A program made the position numbers and the translations under genes. A model generated the notes under the pieces. The model saw only the letters and a program-made list of their open reading frames with translations, was not told the DNA's origin and did not search any database. Below, piece after piece: positions 35,161-48,439 of a stretch of DNA of 64,000 bases. The stretch comes from Stomorhina lunata (lineage: Eukaryota > Arthropoda > Insecta > Diptera > Rhiniidae): NCBI GenBank assembly GCA_933228675.1, contig OW121742.1, positions 107,028,940 to 107,092,939 of the forward strand, read 5' to 3'. Each line of letters opens with the position of its first letter. Positions within the stretch are counted from its first letter, which is position 1.

Positions 35161-36300
35161 AATAAATTATTTATAATTCATGTTTTCCTAAAATGTCTTA
35201 TAAATCTCCAGAAAATTTCAGTTTTTAAAACCTAACCTCAAATTAAAATTTTTTAATTTAACTTTAAATAAGAAAAATTTAAATCATTTTGCAAGAAAAT
35301 GAAAGTATAAGAAGTTTACAAAAGAGTTTTTCTTCAAGATCCTTAACTATTTTATAAAAACTCAAATTTTTCAAAAACTAACCTTAAATCAAAATTCTTT
35401 AATTTAACTTCAACTAAAAAAACTTTAACTCATTTTAAAATAAAAGTGAAATACAAGAACTTTACAAAAGAGTTATTCTTAAAAATTTTTGTTCATTAAA
35501 AGAAAAATCGAATTTTCGGAAATGTAACCTCATTTTAAAATTTTTTAATTTAACTTCAATTGATAAAATTTTAGCTCATTTTAAAAGAAATCCCATTTTA
35601 AAAGAACAATACATAAAGTTTTCTTCATTAATCCTTATATATTAAAAAAATGTGCAAATTTTCTAAAACCTAACCTCATTTCCGATTTCGACAAATTTTG
35701 TTTAATCAAGAAAATTGAAACTCATTTCGGCAGAAAATTCTTTTTCAAAAACTTTACAAAAGAAATTTTCTTTAAAATCTATACAAATCTAGGGAAATTT
35801 TCAATTTTAAAAAACCTAACCTCAAATTTTATTTCGAAAATTTTAACAAATTGAAGAAAACGTTGACAGTATAACAAAGAAAAATACAAAATTGAGTTAA
35901 AACAAACAAGATTTTTATGAAATTTTTCATAGTTTTTGAAATATAAGTATTTATAAAAACCTAACCTTAAACTTATTTTTTAAAACTGTAAGAATTTAAA
36001 CCTCATTTGAAGTCAAAATTATAGTTTAGTTAAACATAAATCGAGTACAATTAAAATTTTAACAAATTTTTTTGTTGTTAATGAAGTTTTTAAGGATTTT
36101 TTTTAAACTAACCTCAAATTTATTTTTGTCAATTTTGGTTTGTTTATGAAATTTTTAAGGCCATTCGATAGAACATCGAAAATTATTGCTATGACAAAAG
36201 CGTTTTTTTTAAATATCTTCTTACATTTTAATGCAAATTGAATTTTTCTTAGACCTAACCTCAATTTAAATTTTAGTAATTTTTGATTATTTCAGAATTT
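35160..36300. repeat. Degenerate tandem repeat of about 130-150 bp
   Basis: AAAACCTAACCTCA followed by an A/T-rich tract and ACTTTACAAAAGAGTT recurs about seven to eight times with strong divergence. The part at 35588-35870 is repeated at 37059-37350. Confidence 0.65.
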
Positions 36301-36991
36301 TTTTAGACCTATCAGTCTGTCTTTGTTTCTCCTGAAGACATTGAGGAGACTCATTGACTAGTATCTTAGGGAATGAATTGAAACAGAAGCTACTGTCAAA
36401 CTGCCAGCGAGTTTACTACAAGAACATATTCCAAACCTCTGAACAACTGGGTAACCAATACCAGTTACCCAGTTGCGGTAATCAACAATTGTTGTGTGTT
36501 CTTAGACAAACAAATTAGAAAATGTCTACACAAAGTTGGAGTACTTGGACTTGTAATGTATATATTTTTAACCTAAGGTAATGTGGGTTCATATTTTGGT
36601 GGTGGAATTTATTAAATGTAGCGCTGAGATTTTTTGTAAATGATGCACTTTTAGAGAAAAAAAGATAAGAGATGTTAAAAAATTTACAGATGGTGGCGGG
36701 GGAGAAATGAACTGTAGATTGAACCTAGAATTTTGTTTTTCAAAATTTCTGGAATGAAAGAATATCTAGACTACGACATGGGTTAAAGATGTAAAGTAAA
36801 ATATAGGACTAAGATATCGACTGGGACTTCGAGGAAAAAGTAGACTAAGGTATATAAACTGAGACATGCCTGGAGCATAAAATAAGACATAGACTAAGGC
36901 ATCAACAGAGACTTAGCTAAAGTCTCGAGAGTTCAGTTTGGGAGTCTGGAAAACAGACTATTTCAGACTTTGAAGTTTATTATTTTTTAAA
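36300..36991. other. No gene; short AGACTAAGR-rich simple repeat
   Basis: Around 36760-36930 loose repeats of GACTAAGGTAT or GAGACTTAGCT type are visible. Nothing else is recognised. Confidence 0.4.
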
Positions 36992-38110
36992 GGGTTATCC
37001 ATTTCGTGGTTTCAGCAATGAATCACATTTCTCACTCGTATGTGGGGTTCTGAGAAAGAAACCCCATTTTAAAAGAACAATACAACAAAAGTTTTTCTTC
37101 AAAATCCTTATTTATCAAAAAAAAATGTGCAAATTTTCCAAAAACCTAACCTCATTTCCGATTTCGGCAAATTTTGTTTAATCAACAAAATAAAAAATCA
37201 TTTCGGCAGAAAATTCTTTTTCAAAAACTTTACAAAAGCAATTTTCTTTAAAATCTATACAAATCTAGGGAAATTTTCAATTTTAAAAAAACCTAACCTC
37301 AAATTTTATATTGAAAATTTTAACAAATTTAAGAAAACCTTAACTGCATCCATAAAAAGTCCAGCTCACACAACAACTGAAGCCAGCTGACCATTCACAA
37401 CGTCGTAGATACGTGGAATGGATGCTTCAACGACAGGCGGTGGACGGCGATTTTTCGAATAAAATTTTCTTCAGCGATAAAGCACATTTCTTACTCGTAT
37501 GTGGGGTTCTGAGAATCCTCAATTAATTGAAGAGAGGCCATTATATCCAGAAAAAATCACTGTTTGGTTCGCTCTTTGGTCCGAAGGTGTGATTGGATCT
37601 TACTTCTTCGAAAACGATGACGGAGCGATTGTCATGATAACCGACTTTTTTTGCCTGTTATTGTAGAATACGACTTGGAGAATATATGGTTTCAACAAGA
37701 TGGTGTCACATGCCACACAACTCGAGCGCATATAGCTTTAGTGCAAGAGACATTTCCCGGACGCTTAATTTCTCGTCATGCCGATATCAACTGGCCACCA
37801 AGATCATGCGATTTGACACTATTGAACTTTTTTTGTGGGGCTACGCGAAAGACCGTGGAAACCTTTAACTCTCGAGCACTTAAAACCCAACATTCGTCAA
37901 GTTATGACTGAAATACCGCCCATGTCAAAAAGTGGTTGAAAATTCCTCAAAAGAATCAATGCTTGCGACATTTCGCGTGGTGGTAATTTAAATGGTATAG
38001 TGAACTGACGTCCGAAACTTCGATGAAAAGATCAAGTAGAGGAACATTTTTCAAAGCTTGTCTAACGAAATTGGAGAATATGCGCACAAGATCAAAGCTC
38101 ATGGAATTCT
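36992..38110 (+). mobile_element. Mariner-superfamily element, degenerate, with an inserted satellite-like segment
   Basis: It starts with GGGTTATCCATTTCGTGG (36992), the same end as the element at 12765. The transposase is read in pieces: DHSQRRRYVEWMLQRQAVDG (37390-37445), KIFFSDKAHF (first catalytic block, 37460-37490), ENIWFQQDGVTCHTTRAHIA (second block, 37678-37740), then DINWPPRSCDLTLLNFF (third block, about 37785-37835) and NIRQVMTEIPP. Stops and frameshifts abound. A 33-bp piece (CACATTTCTCACTCGTATGT...) occurs at 37026 and again at 37482, bracketing foreign sequence at 37059-37350 that matches 35588-35870. No clear right terminal repeat. Confidence 0.8.
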
Positions 38111-38222
38111 AAAATATGTTCGGCCTTTGACCTTAATAGGTTGTAAATATAGGTCATTTAAGTAAGTAGGCAAACTATACAATATCTGTTTAAGTTTAAG
38201 TCGCCCAAGCCTATACTTTTTC

Positions 38223-40075
38223 CCCTCTGGAATTCATTCTACTCTAGGAAGGCAACATCGGGTCTTAACAGTGATATCAAAAGTTTATCTAAACGGCATG
38301 ACATCTGGGTGATCTCCATCAATCCTAAATTCAGGAATACAGAATTCAGAGATTTAAGGGTAGAGGCCTTTAGAGAATGTGTTCTTCCAACGTTTTTTAG
38401 TTCCGCAATAACAAAAAATAATTTGGTAGAGTGAAAGTTGGGTTGACTGGCAGGCGACCAAACTGAGTTGAGAATGGCAATAGCGGCACAAATCAAGGTT
38501 CGACCTTTGGGAGATATCACTCAGTCTAGCTGTGGCAAATGCTTATACGTTCAACCCTTCCCAATTTGTAAGAACCCTTTTAAATTTCATTCCCTCTGGA
38601 ATTCATTCTACTCTAGGATGGAAACATCGGGTCTTAACAGTGACATCAAAAGTTGATATAAACGGCACGACATCTGGGTGATCTCCATCAATCCTAAATT
38701 CAGGAATACAGAATTCAGAGATTTAAGGGTAGAGGCCTTTAGGGAATGTGTTCTTCCAACGTTTTTTAGTTCCGCAATAACAAAAAATAATTTAGTAGAG
38801 TAAAAGTTGGGCTAACTGGCAGGCGACCAAACTGAGTTGAGAATGGCAATAGCGGCATAAATCAAGGTTCGAACTTTGGGAGATATCACTCTGTCTAGCC
38901 GTGGCAAATGCTAATACGTTCAACCCCTCCCGATTTGTTATAACCCATTTCTATTTCATTCCCTCTGGAATTCATTCTACTCTAGGATGGAAACATCGGG
39001 TCTTAACAGTGACATCAAAAGTTGATATAAACGGCACGACATCTGGGTGATCTCCATCAATCCTAAATTCAGGAATACAGAATTCAGAGATTTAAGGGTA
39101 GAGGCCTTTAGGGAATGTGTTCTTCCAACGTTTTTTAGTTCCGCAATAACAAAAAATAATTTAGTAGAGTAAAAGTTGGGCTAACTGGCAGGCGACCAAA
39201 CTGAGTTGAGAATGGCAATAGCGGCATAAATCAAGGTTCGAACTTTGGGAGATATCACTCTGTCTAGCCGTGGCAAATGCTAATACGTTCAACCCCTCCC
39301 GATTTGTTATAACCCATTTCAATTTCATTCCCTCTGGAATTCATTCTACTCTAGGATGGAAACATCGGGTCTTAACAGTGACATCAAAAGTTGATATAAA
39401 CGGGACGACATCTGGGTGATCTCCATCAATCCTAATTTCTGGAATACAGAATTCTGAGATTTAAGGGTAGAGGCCTTTAGGGAATGTGTTCTTCCAACGT
39501 TTTTTAGTTCCGCAATAACAAAAAATAATTTAGTAGAGTAAAAGTTGGGCTAACTGGCAGGCGACCAAACTGAGTTGAGAATGGCAATAGCGGCATAAAT
39601 CAAGGTTCGAACTTTGGGAGATATCACTCTGTCTAGCCGTGGCAAATGCTAATACGTTTAACCCCTCCCGATTTGTTATAACCCATTTCAATTTCATTCC
39701 CTCTGGAATTCATTCTACTCTAGGATGGAAACATCGGGTCTTAACAGTGACATCAAAAGTTGATATAAACGGCATGTTACTGGGTGATTTCCATCAATCC
39801 TAAATTCTGGAATACAGAATTCTGAGATTTAAGGGTTCAAGGCTTTTAGAGAATGTGTTCTTCCAACGTTTTTTAGTTCCGCAATAACAAAAAATAATTT
39901 AGTAGAGTAAAAGTTGGGCTAACTGGCAGGCGACCAAACTGAGTTTAGTTGAGAACGGCAATAGCGGCATAAATCAATGTTTGACCTTTGGGAGATATCA
40001 CTCTGTCTAGCCGTGGCAAATGCTAATACGTTCAACCCCTCCCGATTTGTTATAACCCATTTCAATTTCATTCCC
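38223..40075 (+). repeat. 369-bp tandem repeat, five copies
   Basis: Units start at CCCTCTGGAATTCATTCTAC at 38223, 38592, 38961, 39330 and 39699, an exact 369-bp spacing. The middle units are nearly identical. The first and last are more diverged, typical of unequal exchange. The unit ends GATTTGTTATAACCCATTTC. Open frames across it (38239-38520 minus, 38468-38656 plus) show no domain. Confidence 0.95.
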
Positions 40076-40914
40076 GTAAAAATAGTTATTAAAACTTAAA
40101 ATTCAAATGTGTTTCATAGTATTTTATTAGCATTTTCATAACTTTTAATTATTTTTTTTAGAATATAAGCAATATTATTTTTTTTTTTTTTCACCAAAAC
40201 TTTTGCAGTTGTAAGCATTTTTGTATTATTTGTTCAAAATCTACCAAGTGTTCCAAAATGTCTGTCCACTTTTGGGGCCGTCTGTCATTATTATTATACA
40301 TTTATATTGATAAAGTGAAAGACACATGTAAATGAAAGAATAAATAATAATAAAGAAAAAGACGGAGGGAAAAAACAAGAAATAAATTTACAAAAATATA
40401 AATAAATAAAAAAACTGTAAAGGTAATTTTTAAGACCAACAAATACGAGTATCATAACATTAATTTGGATGTAGTGGTGACCATCTCATAATATTTTGCT
40501 GGTAGATGCAAACTTACAAACAGAAGAGGGCCGTAACTAACCAAACTAGACTTACGAATGCTGAGATATAGGAAGAAACCTGTTTTCAGAGAAGATTTAA
40601 GATGTGGACAAAGTCATAGATTGTATCTCTTCAGAGAAGTTAAAATCAATTTCTCCTAACATTCGCTCAAGTAATACTTAACCCGACTTTACGCTGTGAG
40701 GGATGTTGGATACCAGTCAACTGTTCTGATTGGTCTTAACCTGGTAAGTTCAGACTTATCTTGGCTATCCTTCATCTCAACTGTGGATACTAACCTGGGG
40801 AACTACGTAACCACCAATTAATGTAGTTTACATGTGCCGCGAGTTCTTCAATAAGAACGTTCAAAAAATAATTACTATGAAAAAGCTAAGATTAAAATTA
40901 AAATGGTCTCCCTA
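40076..40914. other. AT-rich sequence without recognised features
   Basis: No open frame of note and no repeat family. A slightly GC-richer part lies at 40500-40850. Confidence 0.4.
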
Positions 40915-43040
40915 ATGTTATAGGAAATTTTTGAAAAATTTCCTATAAAAATAGGAAATTTTTGAAAAATTTCCTTTAAAAATAGGAAATTTTTGAAAAA
41001 TTTCCTATAAAAATAGGAAATTTTTGAAAAATTTCCTATAAAAATAGGAAATTTTTGAAAAATTTCCTATAAAAATAGGAAATTTTTGAAAAATTTCCTA
41101 TAAAAATAGGAAATTTTTGAAAAATTTCCTATAAAAATAGGAAATTTTTTAAAAATTTCCTATAAAAATAGGAAATTTTTGAAAAATTTCCTATAAAAAT
41201 AGGAAATTTTTGAAAAATTTTCTATAAAAATAGGAAATTTTTGAAAAATTTCCTATAAAAATAGGAAATTTTTGAAAAATTTCCTATAAAAATAGGAAAT
41301 TTTTGAAAAATTTCCTATAAAAATAGGAAATTTTTGAAAAATTTCCTATAAAAATAGGAAATTTTTGAAAAATTTCCTATAAAAATAGGAAATTTTTGAA
41401 AAATTTCCTCTAAAAATAGGAAATTTTTGAAAAATTTCCTCTAAAAATAGGAAATTTTTGAAAAATTTCCTATAAAAATAGGAAATTTTTGAAAAATTTC
41501 CTATAAAAATAGGAAATTTTTGAAAAATTTCCTATATAAAAATAGGAAATTTTTGAAAAATTTCCTATAAAAATAGGAAATTTTTGAAAAATTTCCTATA
41601 AAAATAGGAAAATTTTGAAAAATTTGCTATAAAAATAGGAAATTTTTGAAAAATTTCCTATAAAAATAGGAAATTTAAAAAAAAAAATAGGAATTTTTGA
41701 AAAATTTCCTATAAAAATAGGAAATTTTTGAAAATTTTCCTATAAAAATAGGAAATTTTTGAAAAATTTCCTATAAAAATAAAAAATTTTTGAAAAATTT
41801 TGTATAAAAATAGAAAATTTTGTATAAAAATAGTAAATTTTTGATAAATTTTGTATAAGAATAGGAAATTTTTAAAAATTTTGTATAAAAATAGGAAATT
41901 TTTGAAAAATTTTGTATAAAAACAGGAAATTTTTGAAAAATTTCCTATAAAAATATGAAATTTTTGAAAAATTTTGTATAAAATTAAGAAATTTTTGAAA
42001 AATTTTGTATAAAAATAAGAATTGTTTTTTTTTAAATAGGAAATTTTTGAAAAATTTTGTATAAAAATAGGAAATTTTTAAAAATTTTGTATAAAAATAA
42101 GAAATTTTTGAAAAATTTTGTATAAAAATAAGAATTGTTTTTTTTTTAAATAGGAAATTTTTGAAAAATTTTGTATAAAAATAAGAAATTTTTGAAAAAT
42201 TTTGTATAAAAATAGGAAATTTTTGAAAAATTTTGTATAAAAATAGGAAATTTTTGAAAAATTTTGTATAAAAGTAGGAAATTTTTGAAAATTTTGTATA
42301 AAAATAGGAAATTTTTGAAAAATTTCCTATAAAAATAGGAAATTTTTGAAAAATTTCGTATAAAAATAGGAAATTTTTGAATAATTTTGTATAAAATAGG
42401 AAATTTTTGAAAAATATTATATAGAAATAGGAAATTTTTGAAAAATTTTGTTTAAAAATAGGAAATTTTTGAAAAATTTCCTATAAAAATAAAAATTTTT
42501 TAAAAAATTTAGTGTCAAGAAAAGCAGTGAAATTTTTGAAAAATTTTGTATAAAAATAGGAAATTTTTGAAAAATTTTGTATAAAAATAGGAAATTTTTG
42601 AAAAATTTTGTACAAAAATAGGAAATTTTTGAAAAATTTTGTATAAAAGTAGGAATATTTTGAAAAATATTATATAGAAATAGGAAATTTTTGAAAAATT
42701 TTGTTTAAAAATAGGAAATTTTTGAAAAATTTTGTAGAAAAATAGGAAATTTTTGAAAAATTTTGTATAAAAATAGGAAATTTTTTAAAAATTTTGTGTA
42801 AAAATAGGAAATTTTTGAAAAATTTTGTATAAAAATAGGAAATATTTGAAAAATTTTGTATAAAAATAGGAAATTTTTGAAAAATTTTGTATAAAAATAG
42901 GAAATTTTTGAAAAATTTTGTATAAAAATAGGAAATTTTTGAAAAATATTATATAGAAATAGGAAATTTTTAAAAAATTTTGTTTAAAAATAGGAAATTT
43001 TTGAAAAATTTCCTATAAAAATAAAAAATAAACATTTTTT
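40915..43040 (+). repeat. Palindromic satellite array 4 (31-bp unit)
   Basis: About 68 units of CCTATAAAAATAGGAAATTT+TTGAAAAATTT. The left half is nearly uniform. In the right half TTTCC is replaced by TTTTG, giving TTGTATAAAAATAGG, so the palindrome is weakened there. Block duplications are visible: the GTGTCAAGAAAAGCAGTG interruption at about 42510 recurs near 43050, and an AAGAATTGTTTTTTTT interruption at 42015 recurs at 42130. Confidence 0.96.
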
Positions 43041-45015
43041 GAAAAATTAAGTGTCAAGAAAAACAGTGGATCATAAAAAAAAATCTCTGATTTTTATTTT
43101 GCTAACCCTAGGGTTCGTTAGTTAGATATTATCAGATCAAACTGTTCCTGGTGCCTCAGGTTGTGCCTTTCTGAACCAACAACGCCAAACTCTCAAAAAA
43201 CTATGGTAAGATACATTTTAATGTAGATTTAAAGCGTGTATAAAGTTACTTTGTATTTGTTGCTATAGCTATGCTGAGTATCTGAGTATCTGAGTATCTT
43301 AACTTTGCAGCCAACAAAATTTAGATACATGTGTGTATCTGGAAGTTGGGTATTAACATGGCTGGCTGGTTGTTGGACTGACGGACTAGCTGGTGGTTGA
43401 TTTTTATGTTTTTGGTTGTGTACGAGATAATGTTGTCTTGTTTTTTATTTATTTATAAGTTCTTAATGCTCAAAACTGGATTTGAGCGTAGATATATACA
43501 GAGATACTTAGGTTTAAGGTATTTTAGAGATACAAATACTTAAGTTAAGACACCCGGACAATTGGTTAGAGAGATATTTAGGTGTTAGTGTATATGTTAA
43601 GGCAAAATGGGTAGAAAAGGAAAAATCTTTTTAAGACTATAAAGTGCAGCGGACTAAGGTGAAATATTTGAACGATTTTTGAGTGTATGGAAGAGAAGGG
43701 AGAGCTGCAAGTGGGGGAGAGGAAGAGAGAATGAGAGAGAGCTAGAGAGAGTATATTTTAAAGTTTGTTGTTGTATTATGCGCATGTTTGGAGTTTGGTA
43801 AATGAATGATTTAGCCGCTCCTTTGTATCTGCAAGATGGCTAAAAATGTATTCAGTAGTTAACTGACTTTTTGAGAGCTCGGTTTCGTGGGATTTTTTTA
43901 TATGTACGTTAAATTATAATATTCTTTAAAAGAAAAAAGAAAAATTTGATACAAAAAAGAATTTGAAAAGCTTTAAAGTTTGAAAGAATTTAAATGAAAA
44001 ATGAGATAAAATCAAAAGATTTGAAAGTTACTATTAAAAAAATATTTTTTTTTCAAGAAAATCTAAGAATAATTTAAGGAAAAGTGAGGAAAGAAAATTT
44101 TTTTAATATTTTTATATGAATGAAAAAAGCATAAGAATGGAAAAATTTTAAGTGTGAGAAGAAAAAAAGTGTAAAGAAAATTTTTTCTTTAGAAGAAGAA
44201 AAAAAATCCTTAATATCGATTTTATGTTGCGCACTAAAGGAAAAAATAAGAAAAATCCATTTACCACGAATTTTTAGTATTTAAACAACAAAAATTACGA
44301 GAAAAGTTACCACAACAACAGCAACAAAATTCAAAAGGTATTTTTGAGATTTTGTGAGTGTTAAACTTACGTTCGTTTTAAAAGAATCGAGGTGAATAAA
44401 AGGCTCTCAAAAGTGGTGAATTTCGTTTCGCTTTGTTGGTGTTTTTATTGTTTTTTTTCTTTTTGTGTTTCAATCTTTAAATGGCCAAGTTAAGAAAAGG
44501 CATTTAATTGGGAAAATATAAGGCCAAGAAAAAAAAAAGCAAAAAAAAACAAAATATAAAGAAAACCAGTAAAACAAAATATAAGTGAAAAAAATCTTTG
44601 AAAAGGTTTTGGAAAAAATCTTCTTAAGAAAATTTTAAAATTACCTCAAAAAAAAAAAATCTAAAAAATATCTCAAAAATTTTATAAAATAATTTAAAGG
44701 AAAATTAAAGCAAACAAATTTTAAAATTGTGAAAATCTAATTAAAAATCTAGAAGTTTCAAATAAAAAAACTGAGATTTTTCTCAGCTAAAAACAAAATA
44801 TTGATTATTTTTTCGTATTAAACAAAATTATCTATCAAACAAGTTTAACAAAATTTCAAAAATTTATAAAAATATTAAAATAAATCAAAAAATATATAAT
44901 TTAAAAAAATAAAAGAAGTCTTTGACCAAATTCAAACATTTCCCCATAATTATTTAATTTGGATTAACTTTCCTCTCCACAACACAAAGTAAGTAAATAC
45001 CTAATACGTAAAAAC
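43041..45015. other. No gene confirmed; purine-rich stretch
   Basis: GAGTATCT is repeated three times near 43275, a GA-rich stretch lies at 43690-43760, and an A-rich region at 43920-44990 includes an ACAACAACAGCAACAAAA phrase near 44310, of a kind common in fly 5' UTRs. No coding exon could be supported. Confidence 0.4.
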
Positions 45016-45019
45016 TCCA

Positions 45020-47930
45020 TCTCATTTTTGAAAAATTTCCTATAAAAATAGGAAATTTTTACAAAATTTCGTATAAAAACAAAAAAAAAATTGGAAAAAT
45101 TTCCCATACAAATAAGAAATTTTTAAAAAAATTCGTATAAAAATAAAAATATTTTGAAAAAATCCCATAAAAATAAGAAATTAAAAAAAATCCCATAAAA
45201 ATCGAAAATTAAAAAAAAGTTCTCATAAAAATAAAAAAAATTGAAAAGTTTCCAATAAAAATTAGAAATTAAAAAAAAAATCCCATCAAAATAAGAAATT
45301 TAAACAATCTTCTCCTAAAAATAAGAAATTGTAAAAAAATTTCCCATAAAAATAAGAAATTTTTAAAAAATTTCCAATAAAAATAAGAAATTAAAAAAAA
45401 ATCCTAAAAAAATAAGAAATTTTTGAAAATGTTCCTATAAAAAAATAGGAAAAAAATTCATATAAAAAAGATATTTTTTTTAATTTCTTATAAAAACAAC
45501 AAATTTTTGAAAATTTTCGTATAAAAAATGAAATTTTTGAAAAATTTCCTATCAAAAAAGGAAGTTTTTGAAAAAATTCCTATAAAAAAGGAAATTTTTG
45601 AAAAATTTCCTATATAATAATATTCAATTTCTGAAAAATTTCCTACAAAAATAGAAAATTTTTGAAAAATTTCCTATAAAAATAGGAAATTTTTAAAAAA
45701 TTCCTATCAAAATAGGAAATTTTTAAAAAATTCCTATCAAAATAGGAAATTTTTGAAAAATTTCCTATAAAAATAGGAAATTTTTGAAAAATTTCCTATA
45801 AAAATAGGAAATTTTTGAAAAATTTCCTATAAAAATAGGAAATTTTTGAAAAATTTCCTATAAAAATAGGAAATTTTTGAAAAATTTCCTATAAAAATAG
45901 GAAATTTTTGAAAAATTTCCTATAAAAATAGGAAATTTTTGAAAAATTTCCTATAAAAATAGGAAATTTTTGAAAAATTTCCTATAAAAATAGGAAATTT
46001 TTGAAAAATTTCCTATAAAAATAGGAAATTTTTGAAAAATTTCCTATAAAAATAGGAAATTTTTGAAAAATTTCCTATAAAAATAGGAAATTTTTGAAAA
46101 ATTTCCTATAAAAATAGGAAATTTTTGAAAAATTTCCTATAAAAATAGGAAATTTTTGAAAAATTTCCTATAAAAATAGGAAATTTTTGAAAAATTTCCT
46201 ATAAAAATAGGAAATTTTTGAAAAATTTCCTATAAAAATAGGAAATTTTTGAAAAATTTCCTATAAAAATAGGAAATTTTTGAAAAATTTCCTATAAAAA
46301 TAGGAAATTTTTGAAAAATTTCCTATAAAAATAGGAAATTTTTGTAAAATTTCCTATAAAAATAGGAAATTTTTGAAAAATTTCCTATAAAAATAGGAAA
46401 TTTTTGAAAAATTTCCTATAAAAATAGGAAATTTTTGAAAAATTTCCTATAAAAATAGGAAATTTTTGAAAAATTTCCTATAAAAATAGGAAATTTTTGA
46501 AAAATTTCCTATAAAAATAGGAAATTTTTGAAAAATTTCCTATAAAAATAGGAAATTTTTGAAAAATTTCCTATAAAAATAGGAAATTTTTGAAAAATTT
46601 CCTATAAAAATAGGAAATTTTTGAAAAATTTCCTATAAAAATAGGAAATTTTTGAAAAATTTCCTATAACAATAGGAAATTTTTGAAAAGTTTCCTATAA
46701 AAATAGGAAATTTTTGAAAAATTTCCTATAAAAATAGGAAATTTTTGAAAAATTTCCTATAAAAATAGGAAATTCTTGAAAAATTTCCTATAAAAATAGG
46801 AAATTCTTGAAAAATTTCCTATAAAAATAGTAAATTTTTGAAAAATTTCCTATAAAAATAGGAAATTTTTGAAAAATTTCCTATAAAAATAGGAAATTTT
46901 TGAAAAATTTCCTATAAAAATACGAAATTTTTGTTAAATTTCCTATAAAAATAGGAAATTTTTATTAAATTTCCTATAAAAATGGGAAATTTTTGTTAAA
47001 TTTCTTATAAAAATAGGAAATTCTTGTTAAATTTCCTATAAAAAATAGGAAATTCTTGTTAAATTTCCTATAAAAAATAGGAAATTCTTGTTAAATTTCC
47101 TATAAAAAATAGGAAATTTTTGTTAAATTTCCTATAAAAATAGGAAATTTTTGAAAAATTTCCTATAAAAATAGGAAATTTTTTGAAAAATTTCCTATAA
47201 AAATAGGAAATTTTTGAAAAATTTCCTATAAAAATAGGAAATTTTTGAAAGATTTCCTATAAAAATAGGAAATTTTTGAAAAATTTCCTATAAAAATACG
47301 AAATTTTTGTTAAATTTCCTATAAAAATAGGAAATTTTTATTAAATTTCCTATAAAAATGGGAAATTTTTGTTAAATTTCTTATAAAAATAGGAAATTCT
47401 TGTTAAATTTCCTATAAAAAATAGGAAATTCTTGTTAAATTTTCTATAAAAAATAGGAAATTTTTGTTAAATTTCTTATAAAAATAGGAAATTTTTGAAA
47501 AATTTCCTATAAAAATGGGAAATTTTTGTTAAATTTCCTATAAAAATAGGAATTTTTTGTTAAATTTCCTATAAAAATAGGAATTTTTTGTTAAATTTAC
47601 TATAAAAATAGGAAATTTTTGTTAAATTTCTTATAAAAATAGGAAATTTTTGAAAAATTTCCTATAAAAATGGGAAATTTTTGTTAAATTTCCTATAAAA
47701 ATAGGAATTTTTTGTTAAATTTCCTATAAAAATAGGAATTTTTTGTTAAATTTACTATAAAAATAGGAAATTTTTGTTAAATTTCCTATAAGAATAGGAA
47801 ATTTTTGTTAAATGTCCCATAAAAATTGGAAATTTTTGTTAAATTTCCCATAAAAATAGGAAATTTTTTATTAAATTTCCTATAAAAATAGGAAATTTTT
47901 GTTAAAATTCCTATAAAAATAGGATTTTTT
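45020..47930 (+). repeat. Palindromic satellite array 5 (31-bp unit)
   Basis: About 94 units. The core, about 45730-46900, is almost perfect GGAAATTTTTGAAAAATTTC+CTATAAAAATA. The left edge (45020-45720) is strongly decayed. On the right a TTTTTGTTAAATTTC variant takes over. A block at 46920 recurs 376 bp later, and another at 47515 recurs about 155 bp later. Confidence 0.97.
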
Positions 47931-48430
47931 TTCGAAGGATTAAGGAAATAACTTTTATTTTACACTCAAACCTAAAAAAAAAGAAACATACACTCTGAGA
48001 ATTATATCAGTGTGTATATGTGAATGTAAAAGTATAAAATCTTTTTTCTCCCATTAGCGGAAGTGGTATTTTTTCACCACATTTTTGTGGTGAAAATTGT
48101 GTGATAAAACTGATTAAAGGAAAACAAACTCTGACCAATTCCATAAATGAAACAAGAAGTATTTTGGAATAACCATATGACGCCAGATATCCTTTATAGA
48201 GAGACATGGAGAGAAAGAGTGAGAATGTGAGAGTAATTCGAAATAAAGAATAGAGTAAATATGTTAAGGAAAAACGTTATCCTTAGGATTGACAAAGAGT
48301 TTATAGATGGGGAAAACAAACTTAAGGATTCATGAAAATTCTATGTAAATTAGATTTTTTTTCTTTAAATATGAGAAAATACCGGCTAGTGCCTAAAAAG
48401 AAACAGAAAAAAGTTTATACATTTTTCGGT
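47931..48430. other. No gene recognised
   Basis: A minus-strand frame at 48007-48207 has no motif. The tract ends near a copy of the 143-bp satellite. Confidence 0.4.
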
Positions 48431-48439
48431 CTCTGATTT

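Noticed and set aside
37127..37390. 87-codon plus-strand ORF
   Set aside because: Its first two thirds are the inserted satellite-like segment and its end runs into broken mariner transposase.
38239..38656. ORFs on both strands at the start of the 369-bp array
   Set aside because: They follow the repeat and are broken in later units; no recognisable domain.
44270..44345. A 5' UTR exon of a gene (CAACAACAGCAAC phrase and a following GGTATTTTT)
   Set aside because: The composition is suggestive, but no start codon, coding exon or partner splice site could be supported.
9860..47930. Hairpin arrays as a CRISPR
   Set aside because: Spacers between palindromes are themselves identical repeats, the DNA is eukaryotic, and no cas genes are present.
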